64,000 nt of DNA, taken from assembly GCA_944990035.1 (NCBI GenBank), contig CALYLX010000160.1, forward strand, positions 620,001 through 684,000. Direction: 5' to 3'. Below, one piece after another: positions 11,541 to 22,921 of this stretch; positions within the stretch are counted from its first letter, which is position 1; the number at the start of each line of letters is the position of its first letter. A program made the position numbers and the translations under genes. The notes below the pieces were generated by a model. It searched no databases. It was not told the origin of the DNA and saw only the letters and a program-made list of their open reading frames with translations. This stretch comes from Clitopilus passeckerianus (Eukaryota; Basidiomycota; Agaricomycetes; Agaricales; Entolomataceae).

Positions 11541-12596
11541 TCTATTAGAACAATCATATTGAGCAGGGTTCTCACCTTTCCCACTAACGCCTACACCTAA
11601 ATCAAGGGAGGATTCAACGTGCTCCAGCTTTTCTTCTCCCACCATTTTTGCTCTAGGCCTCTGTGGCCGTTTCTTCAACGATGTTGTTAGAAGATCGCGA
11701 AGGGGAATCAGCAGCAGGAGTAAGGCAAGAATCTGGCCAAACGTCCATGTAGCGCTGCCTTCCTTTGTCAGCGCCGCATTCGCCGTTATTGTCAGCTCGG
11801 TATCGACGAGAAGGATGATGTTAGCAGCGGCTAACACTATCAACCCAGTCACAATCGACCAGAGGTTGACTCGATGGCGGCATGACCCAGAAACGATAAG
11901 TCTGAAAATAAGCTGGGGTACGGCAAAGAAGATGACAAGGATGACCAGGTTTAAAACGGGGGTAAGGACGAGGCTGTACGCAAAGATAGACCAAATTCGC
12001 AACCCCGGTGACCCGAGCGCGACGTGCTGGCCTAGTATCACCACAGACGCAGACATGGCACATGGTGGAGAGTACCCAAAGCCGGCCGGCTCACTCCAGA
12101 GCCATACTCCAACAGCGGCCATAACGGACAAGTGGAGGGAACCAATGACGAAGGGCGGCTTTTTTAAAGCGATTTTCAACTCGTCGACTAAGATATAGAT
12201 GAGTGGACGCCCTCTGACAGGACGGGAGCTGGCAACCATCTCCCCTGGCTTCGTGTGCGTTAGCCGAAGCTCTGCCCTGTGGTAGTAATGGAGCAAGAGG
12301 TACACGGCCAAGTTTGTATTGTTTATCCAACAGAGATTGAGGATAATAGCAGCATGAAGATTCGTGAGGCCTTTTACGGAGGCTTGAAAAATGGTGGAAA
12401 CCAGGATGGCGAAAGCTGTGATGGGGATCGCGGTCGATTGGGTTTCCAACATCTCGAGGAGCATGGGTGCAGATTTCTTATTGAGCAGTGCAATGGCTGC
12501 AGGGGCGAAGGCCAGGAAGCTTTGAGTGTATACTGCGGCTCTTACCCCGATGCCAGAGATGTCTGGGTTTGGGGGAAAACAATATAACATGCTCAT
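11445..12596 (-). CDS. Seven-segment integral membrane protein of unknown function
   Basis: The minus-strand ORF starts at the ATG at 12596 (383 residues if unspliced). The N-terminus CFPPNPDISGIGVRAAVYTQ, then ITAFAILVSTIFQASVKGLT and ILNLCWINNTN, match an uncharacterised basidiomycete membrane family I have seen repeatedly but cannot name. About seven hydrophobic segments are visible, for example AFAPAAIALL, SLHLSVMAAVGVWLW, LVLTPVLNLVILVIFFAV, IVTGLIVLAAANIILLV and FGQILALLLLLIPL. A basic, then charged, cytosolic tail follows. A likely 54-base intron (GTGAGA...TTTCAG, about 11523-11576) is a multiple of three without stops, so spliced and unspliced forms both stay open. Transport or receptor function cannot be told from the sequence. 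Confidence 0.75.
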   Translation of the reverse strand: MSMLYCFPPNPDISGIGVRAAVYTQSFLAFAPAAIALLNKKSAPMLLEMLETQSTAIPITAFAILVSTIFQASVKGLTNLHAAIILNLCWINNTNLAVYLLLHYYHRAELRLTHTKPGEMVASSRPVRGRPLIYILVDELKIALKKPPFVIGSLHLSVMAAVGVWLWSEPAGFGYSPPCAMSASVVILGQHVALGSPGLRIWSIFAYSLVLTPVLNLVILVIFFAVPQLIFRLIVSGSCRHRVNLWSIVTGLIVLAAANIILLVDTELTITANAALTKEGSATWTFGQILALLLLLIPLRDLLTTSLKKRPQRPRAKMVGEEKLEHVESSLDLGVGVSGKGENPAQYDCSNRFNPFISDRESQVLNECEWEKYGRGQEYQAKR

Positions 12597-13180
12597 ACTG
12601 GAGAAGCTGAGCGATGAAGGGGCCCAAGAAACGAGGGATCGTGCCTATGAACTGTTCTTCCCGTGTTTTTGAGCGTTGAACAACCTACAGCGTGACCTTG
12701 GTGTATCGGGTAAAGCACAGCAGTCTGACTTCACACCTTTGCCCCGCGTTCACCTCGTTTGTTCGATTCGTGTGCAATCATGATTCGTATATGAGGGCTT
12801 CTCTGGGCCTTGCGGCCTATAACGGCCATTATATCTGATATTCACGGGGCGGAATAAGGTTCGACTGTATCGGTTGAAAACATTAACTGGAACTGGCCTT
12901 CGGTGCAATTTCAGGTTCTTCGGCAACTAGCAATCAGTAGCATTGTCCGACGTCCGCGGAGAATATCAAATCGATTTCACAGCAGGATGTCCGATGATTG
13001 TAAATGGAACGAGAAAGAAAATGCCAAATCCAATCCATCATTAGTCAGTTGCCATGCTCGACGGATCTCATCACATCTCGAATGCTGTCGACGAAATCCA
13101 GCACTGTCCAACACCGGCGATTTAGCAGATTGCACAAAAAGGCGTGTTGTATTGGCAGTGGACGGAAATACAGAGGCACC
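12597..13180. other. Intergenic gap
   Basis: Upstream region of the membrane-protein gene and downstream of the DUF2461 pseudogene. No motif or coding pattern is seen; long plus-strand frames starting at 12903 run into the antisense of the pseudogene. Confidence 0.5.
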
Positions 13181-14320
13181 TCATTCACCCTCCTCTTCAT
13201 CGTCAATGGTCGTCGCTCCATCTTCTTCTTTCCTCTCCCTCCTCGCCCTCGCCTTCATTTCTCTGGCTCGTATGCCTATTTCCATCCGTACGGCTCCCAC
13301 TCCCGGTTCTCGATGATCTCGCAAACCACCGCCCGTACTCCTATTTCCGTTCCCGTTCGTCGCGCCACTACCAACAGTCGTCCTGTCCAACTATTCAACC
13401 CAGGAGGAACCAATCAATATCCTTGGTGAGGAACGACGAGAAGCCCGCATACCAAGGTACAAAATCTCTCACAAAGCTCGCCACATCCACCAATTGTTCT
13501 TTAAACCCCGGATCCAGAACCTCTTCGTCCGTGAACCTGCCAGGGTCATCAGCTCCTCAAATCTCAGTTACGATACCAAGGCGAAAAATATGCACCTCTG
13601 GCTAACAGCGACACTCCTACACCTTAGCAAATCAATATCCTTATGATTCGTATGGACGCCCCCAATCTTCGGTGCACTCTTGAGCTCATCCTCTATCCCG
13701 AATATACTTTTCCTCCCGCCGTCTTTGCATGGTCAGGATTTACCGATGTGCTTGGCGAAGTAGGCGCGGAGAGGAATTAGCGGAGGCGGGTGAGGGAGCG
13801 CAGGATAATGGATCTATGGGATAAGAAGGGTAGTCAGTAACGTGTATCGAGACGTAGAGGAAAACAGGAGTGGGAAGGAAGGCGAGGAGAAAAGCGAACG
13901 ATGCGCACCGAGCTGTAGCCAATCCATTCCGGTCTGGGCACCAGGTCCCAGCTGCGAGCATACATTCTCCACCTGATTGTACTACCAGATCGGATTAGTC
14001 TGCTACATCGGAAAGGCTGCATGCGCTATTAGGGGACGTACTGGCTCTAAATAACACCCAAAAACATCAGCTGAATGATGCCGGATGCAGTGAAAGAAGT
14101 GGGGCGAACGCATGACCTGCACCTTCGAGTGAGTACTAGTGGGCAAAGACAGGGGAAAGGAAGGACATACACCTGGTAAGACACCCTTCCGCCCACTGCT
14201 CGAGAAACTCGCATTGAGGCTCTTCTTGTACGGCGTCTTGTCGCCGATGAACCTGATATCTCTGTATAGCCCATGGATCACATTCTCTGGAGGTAATGGT
14301 GGGATTTGAGTATCGCCTTA
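13181..14320 (-). pseudogene. Broken DUF2461 gene copy
   Basis: This minus-strand segment parallels the DUF2461 gene at 16087-18102 exon by exon. It keeps GLYRDIRFIGDKTPYKKS and FSSSGRKGV, the family core, then GGECMLAAGTWCPDRNGLAT. In the next exon the copy reads CGC TAA TTC (about 13779) where the better copy has CGC AAA CTC, so a lysine codon became a stop. A one-base deletion follows (CCTACTTCGCC against CCTGCCTTCGTC). The C-terminal tail is also shifted to another frame, although a later exon still reads GGRKSIFGIEDELKSAPKIG. Upstream of DTQIPPLPP near 14300 homology stops: the basic/acidic N-terminal half and FNFLEKLKDPKYNDRQW are not found. A truncated, dead duplicate. Confidence 0.82.
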
Positions 14321-14869
14321 TGAACGACATGAGTCCTTGTCCGGATGCTCCCAAGGTGGCGCCTGCAGACGTTGATACGTTTTCTCCCAGAGGTCAGGTA
14401 TGTTCCACAGCTCCTCTGAGTAATTGAGCCGGTAGTTTCTGCGAATTCAAGTGCGGATGGACGGCGAAAGGCATCGATACGGTGAGGGCGAGGATGGTGA
14501 CAAAACTTTCGAATGAACTTCTGGAACGAAACTGTGGAGTTACGGCCGCATAGCGTTCCAGATTTCCTTGAAGAGGGTACTACCAGGGTCGACAGAGGAC
14601 GAAAGTAAGGCATGGGGGAAGAAAGCGTCATCTGGCAGTGACCGGATAAACCCGGTTTATTTGGCTATTGGCTGAACCAAACAACGCGTCGCGTCTGGGT
14701 ACCCAATTCCATTTGTTGGCAAGTCCAAAAGGCTGGTACCGACACCATACAGAAGTAGAATACATGGTTCATACAACGGAGGAAGTAAGCTCCAATTTTA
14801 CTAGGACACAATCATAACCACAATAAGGAGGAAATCAACGAACAACAAAACGGGTAAGAACATATTGCC
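14321..14869. other. Intergenic gap
   Basis: The 5' part of the DUF2461 segment is missing here. A minus-strand frame up to 14631 looks compositional and does not align with the intact copy. No other feature seen. Confidence 0.45.
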
Positions 14870-15706
14870 TCAAAACGCCCATGCCGGTGCTAGCGCCTTA
14901 TGCCGACCATGCGGCTTGTAATACGGCGATTGAGACTCCAGAACCCTCCCCTTGGTCTTTTGCCTCACCTCACTCCTCTTCTCAGTCGACAATCTGCCCC
15001 AGTACAGATCCCGTAAGGCAGGGAGGTAGCGAACATCCGCGGCACAATACGATTTAATTTCGTCACTCAGGGGGCGCTGATCAAAGACGGCGTACGAGCC
15101 GCCCTTATCCGGCCTGAAGAGACGCTCTCCAGTCTCCTTCGCCCGCTCCCATGCATTCGTTGCCTGTAGACTGAGACCGGCGTGCATTCTGACACATCTG
15201 GTCAGACCGTTGACAAATTTCTTGGACATGGGGAATACCCGCGAGGCATTCTCCATCAACTGGACGTCCTCAATCCCCTGAAGCGCAATCTTATAGTGGA
15301 AAAAGAGCGCGTCCGAGTCGTTCCTCACGTCGAAGAAGACTTTGGGAATGGTTGGAGGCTCGAGAATGTCTTTCAGGGTTGTTCCAACCTTGCCAGGGGT
15401 GCTAAAGGCAAGTGAGCGTAGAGAAGATATATCGACGAGGTAGACGGTGTGTTCTCGAGATAGGCGCCGGTAGATGAGGATGGTGAAAATGGCGATAGTG
15501 CCCTCCCGGCAGAGATTAGTTCCCTCGAGGTCGATGAAGATGGAAGGCGGGCTCGTACTGGCCTGACATGCCAAGTCGACAAGGTTTGAGATGCCAGTCG
15601 TATCGTCGACCAGTATAGTGGCGATATTGACAACGTCAGTCATGATACGGGTTAAGTCTAGGAGGCTGGGAAATTGAAACTGCAACTGTTTACTTTTATG
15701 ACGCAT
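14870..15706 (-). CDS. DEDDy-type 3'-5' exonuclease domain protein
   Basis: Single-exon ORF of 278 residues, ATG at 15706; an internal ATG (MTDVVNIATILVDD) at 15643 would give a shorter form that better matches the usual start. Three exonuclease motifs are visible: motif I IFIDLEGTNLCREG (the D and E pair), motif II FFDVRNDSDALFFHYKI (Asp after an Asn-rich turn) and motif III YCAADVRYLPALRDLYW (Tyr and Asp, spaced as in the DEDDy class). The domain fills almost the whole protein. The family (RNase D, WRN and Exd1-like) trims nucleic acid from the 3' end using two metal ions. Whether the substrate is RNA or DNA is unknown. No signal peptide is seen, so it is probably nuclear or cytosolic. A TATTTATA sequence lies about 50 bases upstream on the minus strand. 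Confidence 0.82.
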   Translation of the reverse strand: MRHKSKQLQFQFPSLLDLTRIMTDVVNIATILVDDTTGISNLVDLACQASTSPPSIFIDLEGTNLCREGTIAIFTILIYRRLSREHTVYLVDISSLRSLAFSTPGKVGTTLKDILEPPTIPKVFFDVRNDSDALFFHYKIALQGIEDVQLMENASRVFPMSKKFVNGLTRCVRMHAGLSLQATNAWERAKETGERLFRPDKGGSYAVFDQRPLSDEIKSYCAADVRYLPALRDLYWGRLSTEKRSEVRQKTKGRVLESQSPYYKPHGRHKALAPAWAF

Positions 15707-15753
15707 CTAGGGGTCTGTGCACCCTCCTCATAGCACCGCAGCCAACCCATTTC

Positions 15754-15762
15754 GTATAAATA
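15754..15762 (-). promoter_or_regulatory. TATA-like box of the exonuclease gene
   Basis: On the minus strand TATTTATAC lies about 50 bases before the ATG at 15706. It is the only AT-rich element in that interval; assigned by position. Confidence 0.35.
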
Positions 15763-16086
15763 CGTAGGGTCCCAGTGGGAGGACGTAACATCACACAATC
15801 ACATTAAGCATCATTTAGGAAGGCCGAATTCTGAGCTGCCAGTCCCAACGAATCAGGATATTTAGGTCAGCATCGTGCGGACGTTTGTCGTTCGGTTCTG
15901 AAGGTGATTCCAAACTGATCCCAGTATATTAGCAATGAAGCAGAGTCGACCGAACTGGAGGCGTTTACGGAGGTTGTTGAAGTAATGCTTCTCAGCATCG
16001 CGAATGATGTGCAAACTATTCGGTTGATAAAATACACGAGAAATGGGTACCAAGACTTGGTAGAAGGGATATACGACAGCGACTCC

Positions 16087-18102
16087 TCACCCATCGTCTT
16101 CCTCGTCTTCCTCGTCTTCCTCATCACCACCTCCCTCCTCGTCCTCATCCACGTTTCTCTGGCTCGTATGCCTATTTCCGCCCGTACGACTCCCACTCCC
16201 ATTTCTCGACGATCCCGCGCCACCGGTTGTTCCTGTGCTCCCATTTCCATTCGTCGCGCCGCCACCAATCGTCATCATATCGTTCAAACTATTCAACCCC
16301 GGAGGGACCTAATCAGTGTCCTAACCGAGGCACGACGAGCGGTCCACATACCAATGCACGAAATCTCTCACAACACCCACAACCTCCGTCAATTGTTCCT
16401 TGAAGCCCGAGCTCAGAGCCTCCTCATCCGTAAACCTATCCGTCATCATCAGCCCCCTCAATCTTCATTTTCAATACCAAGGCGAGAAAACACACCTCCG
16501 ACTAACAGCGAAACTCCTACACCTCAACAAATCAATATCCTTATGACTCTTATCCACCCCCTCGATCTTCGGTGCGTTCTTCAACTCGTCATCCATCCCG
16601 AATATACTTCTCCTCCCGCCGTCTTCACGTGGGGAGGGTTTACCGAAGTGTTTGACGAAGGCAGGTGCTGCGAGGAGTTTGCGGAGGCGGGTGGGGGAGC
16701 GGAGGATGTTAGATCTAGAGGGGGTCTCAACAGTCGGTTACAATACTCGAGGGGCGGAAGCGAGAGAAGAGATGCATACCGGATTGTAGCCAGTTCATTA
16801 CGTCCTGGGCACCACGTCCCTGCTGCAATCATAGATTCTCCGCCTGGTTTTACTACCCGAAGAACAGGTCAGTTAGGATATTCAAGGCCAACGACGAGAG
16901 GAGTCAACGCACTGGCTCTACATCATACCCAACAGCATCAGCCACCCGTCATTCAGTGCAGCGAAAGGAAAGGTACAAACACATGATCTACGAGCCAAAA
17001 GTAAGCACCATTCCGAGTTGGTTGGGAGGAGTAAACGGCTTACACCCAGCAAACACACCCTTCCTCCCGCTCCTCGAGAAACTCGCACTGAACCCCTTCT
17101 TATACGGTGTCTTGTCGTTGCTGAACCTGATATCTCTGTATATCCGATGTATTACGTCCTTTGGAGGTAGAGGTGGGATTTGAGTATCCACTTCAACTAG
17201 GAGGTCCGTGAAGGCGGAGATGAAGTCTTTCCATTCTTGTTCGGCGAGACGATAGACGGGTTCTATGGATAGGATAGTCAGTGAGGGTGAGAGAGGAGAG
17301 CAAGAGACGGACCATGGAGTTTGAACCTAAAAATGTTGGAGAATCACGAAGGTAGAAGAGAGCAAAGGACGACATACCACTGGCGATCATTATACTTCGG
17401 ATCCTTAAGCTTTTCCAGAAAATTGAACGTGTTTCGAGAGATTTGTCCTGGAGGAACTGTATACCAGAACGGTTGAGCCCAGATAGTAGACGCATGAGAG
17501 AAAAACTGACCTCTCCCAGTCTTCGGTGCCTCTACGACGCGTCCGACAACCTCTTGACCTTCACCAAGCTCAAAATCTTCGTCCTCGCTATCCTCAGCTT
17601 CCTCGGTCTTTCGTTTCTTCCTTCCCTTCTTCGGGCTACCCTCGCTCTTCCCGGTCTTTGTCGGTTTCTTCTTCTTCGACGGAGACGTCTCGTCAAAGTA
17701 ACCCGACGTCCGGGTGCCATCACCCCTCTTTCTCTTTAGCGAAGCTTTCGCCTTAGCCTTGGTTAGGGCAGTGTCATCTTCATCGTCCAGAGCATCGCTG
17801 TTGTATTCTTCTTCTACGTCATCCTCCTCCTGCTGCTCGAAATCCTCGTCGTCCGAATGAACAATATCTTCATCTTCGGCTGAGAATTCTTCTTCAAATT
17901 CTTCGACTGCTTGAGACGCGTCAGCTCTAGGATACGATAATGGTCAACTTGGTAGCCACATACCTTTGTTCGCCGTTTCTTTCCCTTTTGCCTTCGCCTT
18001 CCCCGCACTTTTCCTGGGAGACCTTCGCTCCCTCAATCCATGCCCAGCTTTCCCATTCTCCGCTCCTTTTGCGGTCTTCGCGGTGCCTTTGGATCTAGCC
18101 AT
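16087..18102 (-). CDS. DUF2461 domain protein, better-preserved copy
   Basis: Minus strand from ATG at 18102. Exon 1 (17964-18102) and exon 2 (17511-17924) encode a basic then acidic nuclear-type region: RERRSPRKSAGKAKAKGKE, several DE-rich runs, LKRKRG and KKKKPTKTGK. The DUF2461 domain follows over several short exons: FNFLEKLKDPKYNDRQW, FKLHEPVYRLAEQEWKDF, RIYRDIRFSNDKTPYKKG, GGESMIAAGTWCPGRNELAT, RSIFGMDDELKNAPKIEG, HKDIDLLRCRSFAVSR and FTDEEALSSGFKEQLTE. Exon phases agree through these pieces, with a possible 5-base microexon (AGCCA) before IKPGGE. The last junction, near 16310, is not in phase in my reading. The tail is G/S-rich then acidic. DUF2461 is widespread in bacteria and fungi with no known activity; nuclear location is inferred from the N-terminus. 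Confidence 0.78.
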
Positions 18103-19179
18103 CCCTAATATTCAAGTCTGAGCAGTAGCAGGTCGCCGTCGACGTGGTTGTGTAGTTCCAAGATGACTTTCAAGCGAAAACCTGAGAGTGAGGATGGTAA
18201 GGACGCGATGGTAAGCAAGTCTGACAAACCTGCCAGCTTGGTCATCCCGATCACAACACGCTCGCGACCCTGACGCGCCTTGGGGAAGCTCGTTCAAACA
18301 GTTCAATGCACTGTCCTCCATTCCTTGACTCTTTGAAACCGTCATACATGGTTATCAAACTCATGTATTACGATTTCGCAATGGCCTATACGACGTGTAA
18401 CTCTTAACCCGGAGATCTGCCTGTTATATTTTAATTATCCTGGTCAATATGAACTTTTCTCGAAAGTTTCGGCAAGGTTGCTCCCATCCCTGGCATTGAG
18501 CTGCCTATATTCAACTAAAAGTGACAAGCAGCGAGAAAACTGTTAGTTTTCATTCTGATGAAGCTTTAGTTGATCCAAGTTACTCCAAAGTACCCGTTAC
18601 CATACGCTAGAAACTCGTTGATACTTATGTCGAACCTGAACCGCCTCAGGGCGGCTGTTAATAAAATAATAAAATCGTTCTTGTTGAGCCCAGCAGCGAC
18701 TTAATTCAACGCATTCAGACCCTACACACGTATGGTGCATCGGTGAACCTTTCTCGCGCGAGCTCGGTGGGTTTTCCAGACGTGTCCGTGAGCACAAGAG
18801 CGACCGCTCGGGCGGTGGATTGGCATTGAATAGAGAAATGACAATAAAACATGAAATCCGCCTGGAGATATATTTTGAGCGAAAAAGGCTCATGGAAGAT
18901 TGTCAGAGGCTGTACCTTGGAGACAACGAGTGTCTGAGCTAAAACCTAGTCTAAAATGGCCTGAAGTCGTTGCTAGGCATCATGCGATCGTCGGCGCGGG
19001 GGAACGGGCCAAGCGGCATAACGCACGTATTCCTGCGTCTTCCCATGCGAGAGTTCGCTGTCTTCACGTCAATAGAGTAACTGCGGCAATTACTAAGTCA
19101 GTAGTGATCCTTGGATAAGTACCATGGAGCAGAACGAACCATGCCCCGGGAAACAACCTATTATTCCAACCTCGACATC
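18103..19179. other. Intergenic gap between divergent genes
   Basis: Upstream space shared by the minus-strand DUF2461 gene and the plus-strand small secreted protein gene. No coding pattern, tRNA or repeat could be supported. Confidence 0.5.
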
Positions 19180-19521
19180 ATGAACATGCGCTTCTTCTAC
19201 GTCTTCACCTTGTTAGCTGCGGCGAGCACCGGTAGAGCCGCGGTAATGCTTGAATTCCCTCTTTAGAAACCCTCACTGAGATCTTCGATAGCCCCAAGCT
19301 GGTGGCACCTCCGCGCCAGCCGAATCGATGCCCGTCTTCACTGTCAAACACGTGTATCATACCATCGTCAACACTTCCCCTTACTTGGTGGACAGGACTT
19401 CGACTATAGTATGGACGTGAGTCTGTGTTTAGCAGATGTAGTGAGACCTGACTCACGCATTCATGGCAGCCAAAGCCCTAGCCAGACGGCGACTGCCACC
19501 GAGGTAGCTGCTACTTCTTAG
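19180..19521 (+). CDS. Small secreted protein, 79 residues
   Basis: Three exons, 19180-19242, 19292-19416 and 19470-19521, give a 79-residue protein with consistent phases. Start choice: ATG at 19180 (MNMRFF), with an in-frame ATG two codons later. The N-terminus is a clear signal peptide (FFYVFTLLAAASTGRAA). The mature part of about 58 residues is rich in T, S, P and A, with PVFTVKHVYHTIV and TSTIVWT in the middle and QSPSQTATATEVAATS at the end. It has no cysteine. Introns are 49 and 53 bases with GTAATG and GTGAGT donors. Comparable short cysteine-free secreted proteins occur in Agaricomycetes without assigned function. It may be cell-wall associated or secreted; effector activity cannot be claimed. 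Confidence 0.7.
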
Positions 19522-22500
19522 CGTGCGCTAAGGAGGGAGAGATATTGGTAGTATGAGTGCGCCAATTTCTCCGAGTATATGGAAGTGCAGTACAGGCAAG
19601 ATAGGCATGTTGAACGTGCTCGTTACACGATTTAAGCCTTAGGTATATGTGTGATTGTATTCGTGGGTCGATATTGGATATCGTGTTCTTGAATAAGTCC
19701 TATTTGCGTGACATAGAGCGCTTCTCTCAAGCCGATGTACTGAAGGCGGTGTGGGGCACAAAATTGAACCTTCGTGGCAACCGAGGTAAATCGCAACAAA
19801 CTTGGCAATGGAGGGGAGGAATCCACTTTTCTCTAAGTTAGGCAGGCGCAATGAGTCCAAGCGCATCCAGTGTAGCACCAAGAGTTTAGTTTGCCTGACA
19901 TTCTCGGAGTTTTGAAAGGTGGAAAAGTGTGAGCAATGTTGGAAAGTCGCGACGTCGTGGACCTCCAAATCCATGAAATCACGTGGTTGGGCGATTAGAT
20001 TATCCGGGCCACCAAGCGCTGGCAAATCCCGTTTCGGATCGCCAGATCGGCTTGCAAGATCGGCCAATTTACTCCGTCAAACCGTCCCAGGTTGGTCCAA
20101 GCCCACCCGAAGAAGACACAAGAGAACAAAAAATATCGCGCAAAACTCTAACTCATAGATAGAGATGAGCGCTGTTCCCATTTACTGAACCCAAATTTCA
20201 ACAGGCGTGTGCATCTCACATATAGGAGGCACTTTGGAGTGGGGGTCCTCCACGTTTTGCGACGTAGAAGTGCATCTCTTCGCGACATCCATTCTAAGAA
20301 TCCGAGGGAGCACACCCAAGGTAGATCTTACTTACCACGTTCACGCTCATTGTCATATCTGAATTGAATGGGGACCTCAAGTTTGTCATTGCGTTCATGA
20401 AGCACTCAGATTTGCGTGAAGGACCACCACACGATCTCCAGTATATCCACGAGAAGAAAACAAAGACCCACTGGGATACCCAAGAATGATGAGCACACCA
20501 TCGTTCCACCCTTACCCGCACTAACTATGTCTAAATTTAGAGTGAAAATAAACGTTAGGTAGGATCAGAGCCAATCACGAAGACGCAATCATGCCTGCTC
20601 TGACAGTTTTGATCTTTCTTGACGTTGGCACGTTCACTCAACTACATGCTCACTTACCATCGCGGTCTCTGACCGACGTCCGTTATCTCCTATTAAGGTT
20701 ACACGATGAGGTGTGAATAGGCAGGAGAAGCGTCCCAGGCCCAGGGACATTTGAACATTTATCGGTATGACTCCCACCCTTCAGAAAATCCTTCCCCAGC
20801 GCTGAGGTACCATTCCTTGATTCTTGATTCCCCGGAGAATGTATAAAAATAACGCAACCCAGGAACCTGTGGTTCTCCACCAACTGGCCGATTTTTAAGG
20901 TTGCAAAGCGGGCGATACGAGGATAAGACCCAAAGCCTGGGTTGATCTGTCAATCACGTAGGTACTCACTTTGAAGGCTGTTCCGGCAGCCGACTAATTT
21001 AATGGAAAGATTCGACCAGACGTCAAAACGCTTGCCTCGCATGATCGACGGGCCTTTTCTTTTGTAAGCTAGAAGAAGAAGATTTTAGAGTTTAGGCCAA
21101 TACGAGGGGTGGCTAATTTATGGAGCCGCGGGATGGTTTGCCAGAGAGCCGGTCGACGCTAGCATAACAGCATTTCTTCAAGTACTCACTTTTGTCATTG
21201 GTGATCATGGAGTGCCTACCACTAAGGGGACGTCAGGGCAAGTTGATCATATGCGAGATGCTGTTAAACTTTGAACGCTCGGTTAGGATGATCCAGTTAC
21301 ACGCACAGATACCGTACATCAACGGCGCTAACCCTCCGCAGATCGTACTGAATTGTGAATCAAACCCGAGTGACAATCAGTAACGTATGTGTGGAGGATG
21401 CTTCCGACGTCAGGCATATTTCTCCCAGCGGGGCCGACAATCGTGCGTAGATGAGCAGGCTATTCTTGGGAAGCTCGCGGAGGAACTTGCTGATCCGCTA
21501 GCTGTAGGCGCGAGGTTTTCTGTCGAATATGTCGAATGGCCTCCGAGGTAGATCAAAATTTACGGGCACGATAGATATGGAATTTCTTCCAGTAAGACTG
21601 CCAAAACATTCGCCCAAAGCGTTAGTAAATATCTGAAAAGGTGAGGATCGATGACATCAGACGAGTCCTTCGATGTCAACACCAGGTGAAGTGTTATGCA
21701 TGTACGGTGAACCCGTCTTTCCAATGGAGAGCAGCTGACATGTCCCGATCATTCAGTATTTGAAAGTTTTTACAGACGGAAGCCAATGCACTCCTGTGTT
21801 CTCAAACTGAAAACTCAATGAAAACTACGAGCTTTTGACAATGGAAGGGCACGGCGATTGCCGTTGGATGACTGAAGGAAAATTATCTGATTACGTGGGG
21901 GTGGTTTACTCGGAGTCGCACCACGCTTGTCCCACCTCCACCTTCTCAGCCAAGCTCAAGAACATGAGGCTCACTAGACTTCAGCCATCCGACACGGAAA
22001 CTACGGCAAACACTGAAGCGTTGTAAAAGATCCGTTCCTGATTACGCTGGAAGAGATTCTCAAGACAATCTTGGAGCATCTTGGTGCTGACTTGGCAAAC
22101 CATCGACTATTCGCCTCAAGCATGGCCAAGATTGCCACACCTTCTCCAAACCCATCAGCGTTAGGGTGCGCAGCCAGCTATGTGCTACTTCCCCGTAACA
22201 CCACGATGCTTTGTGCTATGACTCAGTCTACTCATGAAATTGATCGCCACTGCCCCACCTTTCTGTGTGTCAAGCCGTCCGGCATGCTCCTCCTTGGAAG
22301 GCGGATTGAGTTTCAGCCGCCCAATGCTGTCAGAACCGCTCTCCTGCGACCGGGGAGTTGGGGTTTCTTGTCATGGTACCCACCTGTATGTTGCGCGACT
22401 GTCAATACGGCTTGCAGCTCCAGTTCGCTAGCCGTTTTTTGACGTGATCAGGCTGCGCTGTCCGTTTCGGTTCTCGCACGTCAACTGGATCATCAACAAC

Positions 22501-22820
22501 CTATGACAAGAAGTGCCAAATGAACGACTTCACCTTCAATTTGTGCCGATCTCTAGCTTCTTTACTCTAATAGGTGGAATACCGTGTCTCGGTCACTCTA
22601 GCCAGATTAATTCTGACGAAAAATGTCATCGGCAGCCACTCTGTCTGCGACATCCGTCATCTACGCAATTACTACCTGTGGTGAAGGAGAAGACTCGCGT
22701 TCATTGGCGATTTCTCTCGTCTTCATCCACTCTCTCATCCGGTTACTGTGCTAGCTCAGCCAGCGCTCGTTCTCCGCAAGACTCCAAGATGTGTGGGCCA
22801 TGTGTAATATCGCGAATGAG
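19522..22820. other. Large gap without a confident gene
   Basis: About 3.3 kb. Short minus-strand patches near 19900-20060, 20800-20950 and 21420-21520 read protein-like strings but sit in different frames and could not be joined. Plus-strand frames at 21835-22440 lack any family pattern. Nothing here is supported as a gene. Confidence 0.45.
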
Positions 22821-22828
22821 TATAAGTA
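22821..22828 (+). promoter_or_regulatory. TATA-like box of the RidA-like gene
   Basis: TATAAGTA lies 101 bases before the ATG at 22922, followed by a pyrimidine-rich leader. Assigned by sequence and position only. Confidence 0.45.
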
Positions 22829-22921
22829 CTGCGTCGTCATCACTGGCCAACCACCATCCTCCTAGCTTCCAACCCCCCAGCGGATTACAGCAACCCTCAT
22901 CCCTCGTAGAGCTCCATCGCA

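Noticed and set aside
15985..16986. Plus-strand ORF of 333 codons, and a similar one at 12903-13605
   Set aside because: Both are antisense to the DUF2461 copies; the minus strand carries the recognisable domain, introns and acidic tails.
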